Positions 8,968 through 9,873 of a stretch of 9,873 nt of DNA are shown piece by piece. Numbering within the stretch: position 1 is the first letter of the stretch; every line of letters begins with the position of its first letter. A program made the translations under genes and the position numbers. A model generated the notes under the pieces. The model made no database searches. It had not been told where the DNA came from and saw nothing but the letters and a program-made list of their open reading frames with translations. This DNA comes from Bacteroidia bacterium. Its GTDB lineage: Bacteria; Bacteroidota; Bacteroidia; Bacteroidales; Azobacteroidaceae. The DNA lies in the NCBI GenBank assembly GCA_025996755.1, contig BNTR01000104.1:1-9873 (forward strand). The letters are read 5' to 3'.

Positions 8968-8993
8968 GTAACAAAAAGAAACAAATTAATCAC

Positions 8994-9743
8994 ATGAAAA
9001 CTATTTCACGAAGAGAAGCATTGAAATTATCCGGCATTGGCATTCTGGGTGCGGCAGCCATGCCGCTGAGTGCCAATGTCGGCAATACCGGCATTGCCGC
9101 CGGTAAAAAAGTGGTGGTGGTAGGCGCGCATCCCGATGACCCCGAAACAGGCTGCGGAGGAACAATGATTCTGTACGCTGCCGCCGGTTATGAAGTCGTT
9201 TCGGCATACCTGACACGCGGGGAAGCCGGAATAAGAGGGAAAAGTTATGACGAAGCAGCCGCGATTCGCACACAGGAAGCCATGAATGCCTGCAAAATCA
9301 TGAATGCACGCCCGGCATTCATCGGGCAGATAGACGGCAACTGCGAAATCACTCCGCAACGTTATACCGAGATGTACGACTTTCTGAAAAAAGAATCGCC
9401 TGACATCGTGATTACCCATTGGCCCATCGACAGGCACCGCGACCATCGCATTTGTTCGGTGTTGGTATATGACGCATGGATTAAACTGTCGCGAAGTTTT
9501 GAACTCTACTATTTCGAGGTGGAATCGGGCGAACAAACGCAAAATTTTGCGCCTACGGATTTTGTCGATATTAGTGCGGTTGCAGAAAAGAAGCACGCTG
9601 CCTGCTTTGCCCATGTCAGTCAAAACATCGAGAAAGTGTATGCAGAATACCACACCCACATGGAAAAATTCAGAGGCATGCAAGCCAATTGCAAGTTTGC
9701 GGAGGGTTTTGTGAAACATCATCAGTCGTTAATGAGCATTTAA
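8994..9743 (+). CDS. PIG-L-family zinc-dependent N-deacetylase with Tat signal
   Basis: A 249-residue protein. SRREALK (5-11) followed by an Ala/Gly-rich hydrophobic stretch is a twin-arginine signal, so the protein is probably folded in the cytoplasm and exported to the periplasm. The mature part opens with VVVVGAHPDDPETGCGGT (40-57): His46 and Asp49 are expected zinc ligands and Asp48 the catalytic base. The second motif, HWPIDRHRDH (142-151), gives His148 and His151, as in the HxxH of MshB-type deacetylases. The extra Pro in AHPDDPE, against the common AHPDDE, marks a recognised subset. The family removes N-acetyl groups from GlcNAc-containing compounds. Here it may deacetylate an amino sugar of the glycan being degraded, but the substrate is not known. 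Its length is normal. It starts 26 bases after the beta-helix gene and is the last full gene of the run. Confidence 0.9.
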   Translation: MKTISRREALKLSGIGILGAAAMPLSANVGNTGIAAGKKVVVVGAHPDDPETGCGGTMILYAAAGYEVVSAYLTRGEAGIRGKSYDEAAAIRTQEAMNACKIMNARPAFIGQIDGNCEITPQRYTEMYDFLKKESPDIVITHWPIDRHRDHRICSVLVYDAWIKLSRSFELYYFEVESGEQTQNFAPTDFVDISAVAEKKHAACFAHVSQNIEKVYAEYHTHMEKFRGMQANCKFAEGFVKHHQSLMSI

Positions 9744-9746
9744 TTT

Positions 9747-9786
9747 GCGTATCGGCGATGTGTGTCGGATGCAACACATCGCACGC
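9747..9786. repeat. Inverted repeat after the operon (possible terminator hairpin or operator)
   Basis: GCGATGTGT (9755-9763) and ACACATCGC (9774-9782) are perfect inverted copies around a 10-base loop. The outer GCGT (9747-9750) also pairs with ACGC (9783-9786), giving 13 pairs with a 4-base bulge on the left. It lies 3 bases after the PIG-L stop codon, which suits transcription ending there. However, it is followed by TCTTACTCCC rather than a T-run, so it may instead be a processing hairpin or a protein-binding site. The rest of the 97-base gap (9787-9840) holds a T-run at 9813-9818 and an A-rich leader, with no other structure seen. Confidence 0.5.
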
Positions 9787-9840
9787 TCTTACTCCCTGCG
9801 ATATATTGGCTCTTTTTTGGAAAACGAAATAAATTTAGAT

Positions 9841-9873
9841 ATGGAAACAAAAAATATGCGCTTAAAATCATTG
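9841..9873 (+). CDS. Start of a possible further gene (cut off by window edge)
   Basis: An ATG at 9841 opens a frame of 11 codons (METKNMRLKSL) that runs off the end. It is preceded by GAAATAAATTTAGAT, the same kind of A-rich leader as the other genes. A second ATG at 9856 could be the true start. Too little is visible to name a product. Confidence 0.5.
   Translation, partial: METKNMRLKSL

Noticed and set aside
9027..9722. Antisense open frame of 231 codons opposite the PIG-L gene
   Set aside because: The + strand frame has clear Tat and zinc-binding motifs; the antisense product has none.
9803..9810. TATATTGG as a Bacteroidota -7 promoter box (TAnnTTTG)
   Set aside because: One mismatch and no TTTG at the expected -33 distance; not supportable.

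Overview
The window looks like part of a carbohydrate-utilisation gene cluster from a member of the Bacteroidota, most likely a Bacteroidales-type gut or anaerobic organism. The reasons are the gene content (GH92, GH28-like, parallel beta-helix, DUF4832 and DUF6067-type proteins with an MFS sugar permease), lipoprotein signal peptides on two enzymes, and A-rich leaders without a Shine-Dalgarno sequence in front of every start codon. No RNA gene, insertion sequence, CRISPR array or SusC/SusD pair is visible.

All seven substantial genes lie on the + strand with gaps of only 5 to 64 bases, so they read as one operon. In order they are: the 3' part of a DUF6067/GH123-like glycoside hydrolase (2-1027); a secreted DUF4832-type protein with a GH-like barrel (1033-2478); a 12-helix MFS sugar permease (2543-3706); a lipoprotein GH92 alpha-mannosidase (3725-5950); a lipoprotein GH28-like beta-helix enzyme with an altered active site (5959-7485); a secreted right-handed parallel beta-helix protein (7522-8967); and a PIG-L-family zinc deacetylase with a Tat-type signal (8994-9743). 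After the last gene comes the longest gap (97 bases), holding a strong inverted repeat, and then the first 11 codons of another possible gene (9841 onward).

Read together, the genes suggest breakdown of a complex glycan outside the cytoplasm. GH92 would remove alpha-mannose, the GH28-like and beta-helix proteins would act on a uronic-acid or other acidic backbone, PIG-L would remove N-acetyl groups, and the two DUF proteins would supply further cuts of unknown linkage. The released sugar would enter through the MFS permease. The exact substrate cannot be read from the sequence. The combination of GH92, variant GH28, PIG-L deacetylase and two poorly characterised GH-like families is the main point of interest. 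No clearly new non-coding or defence system is visible.
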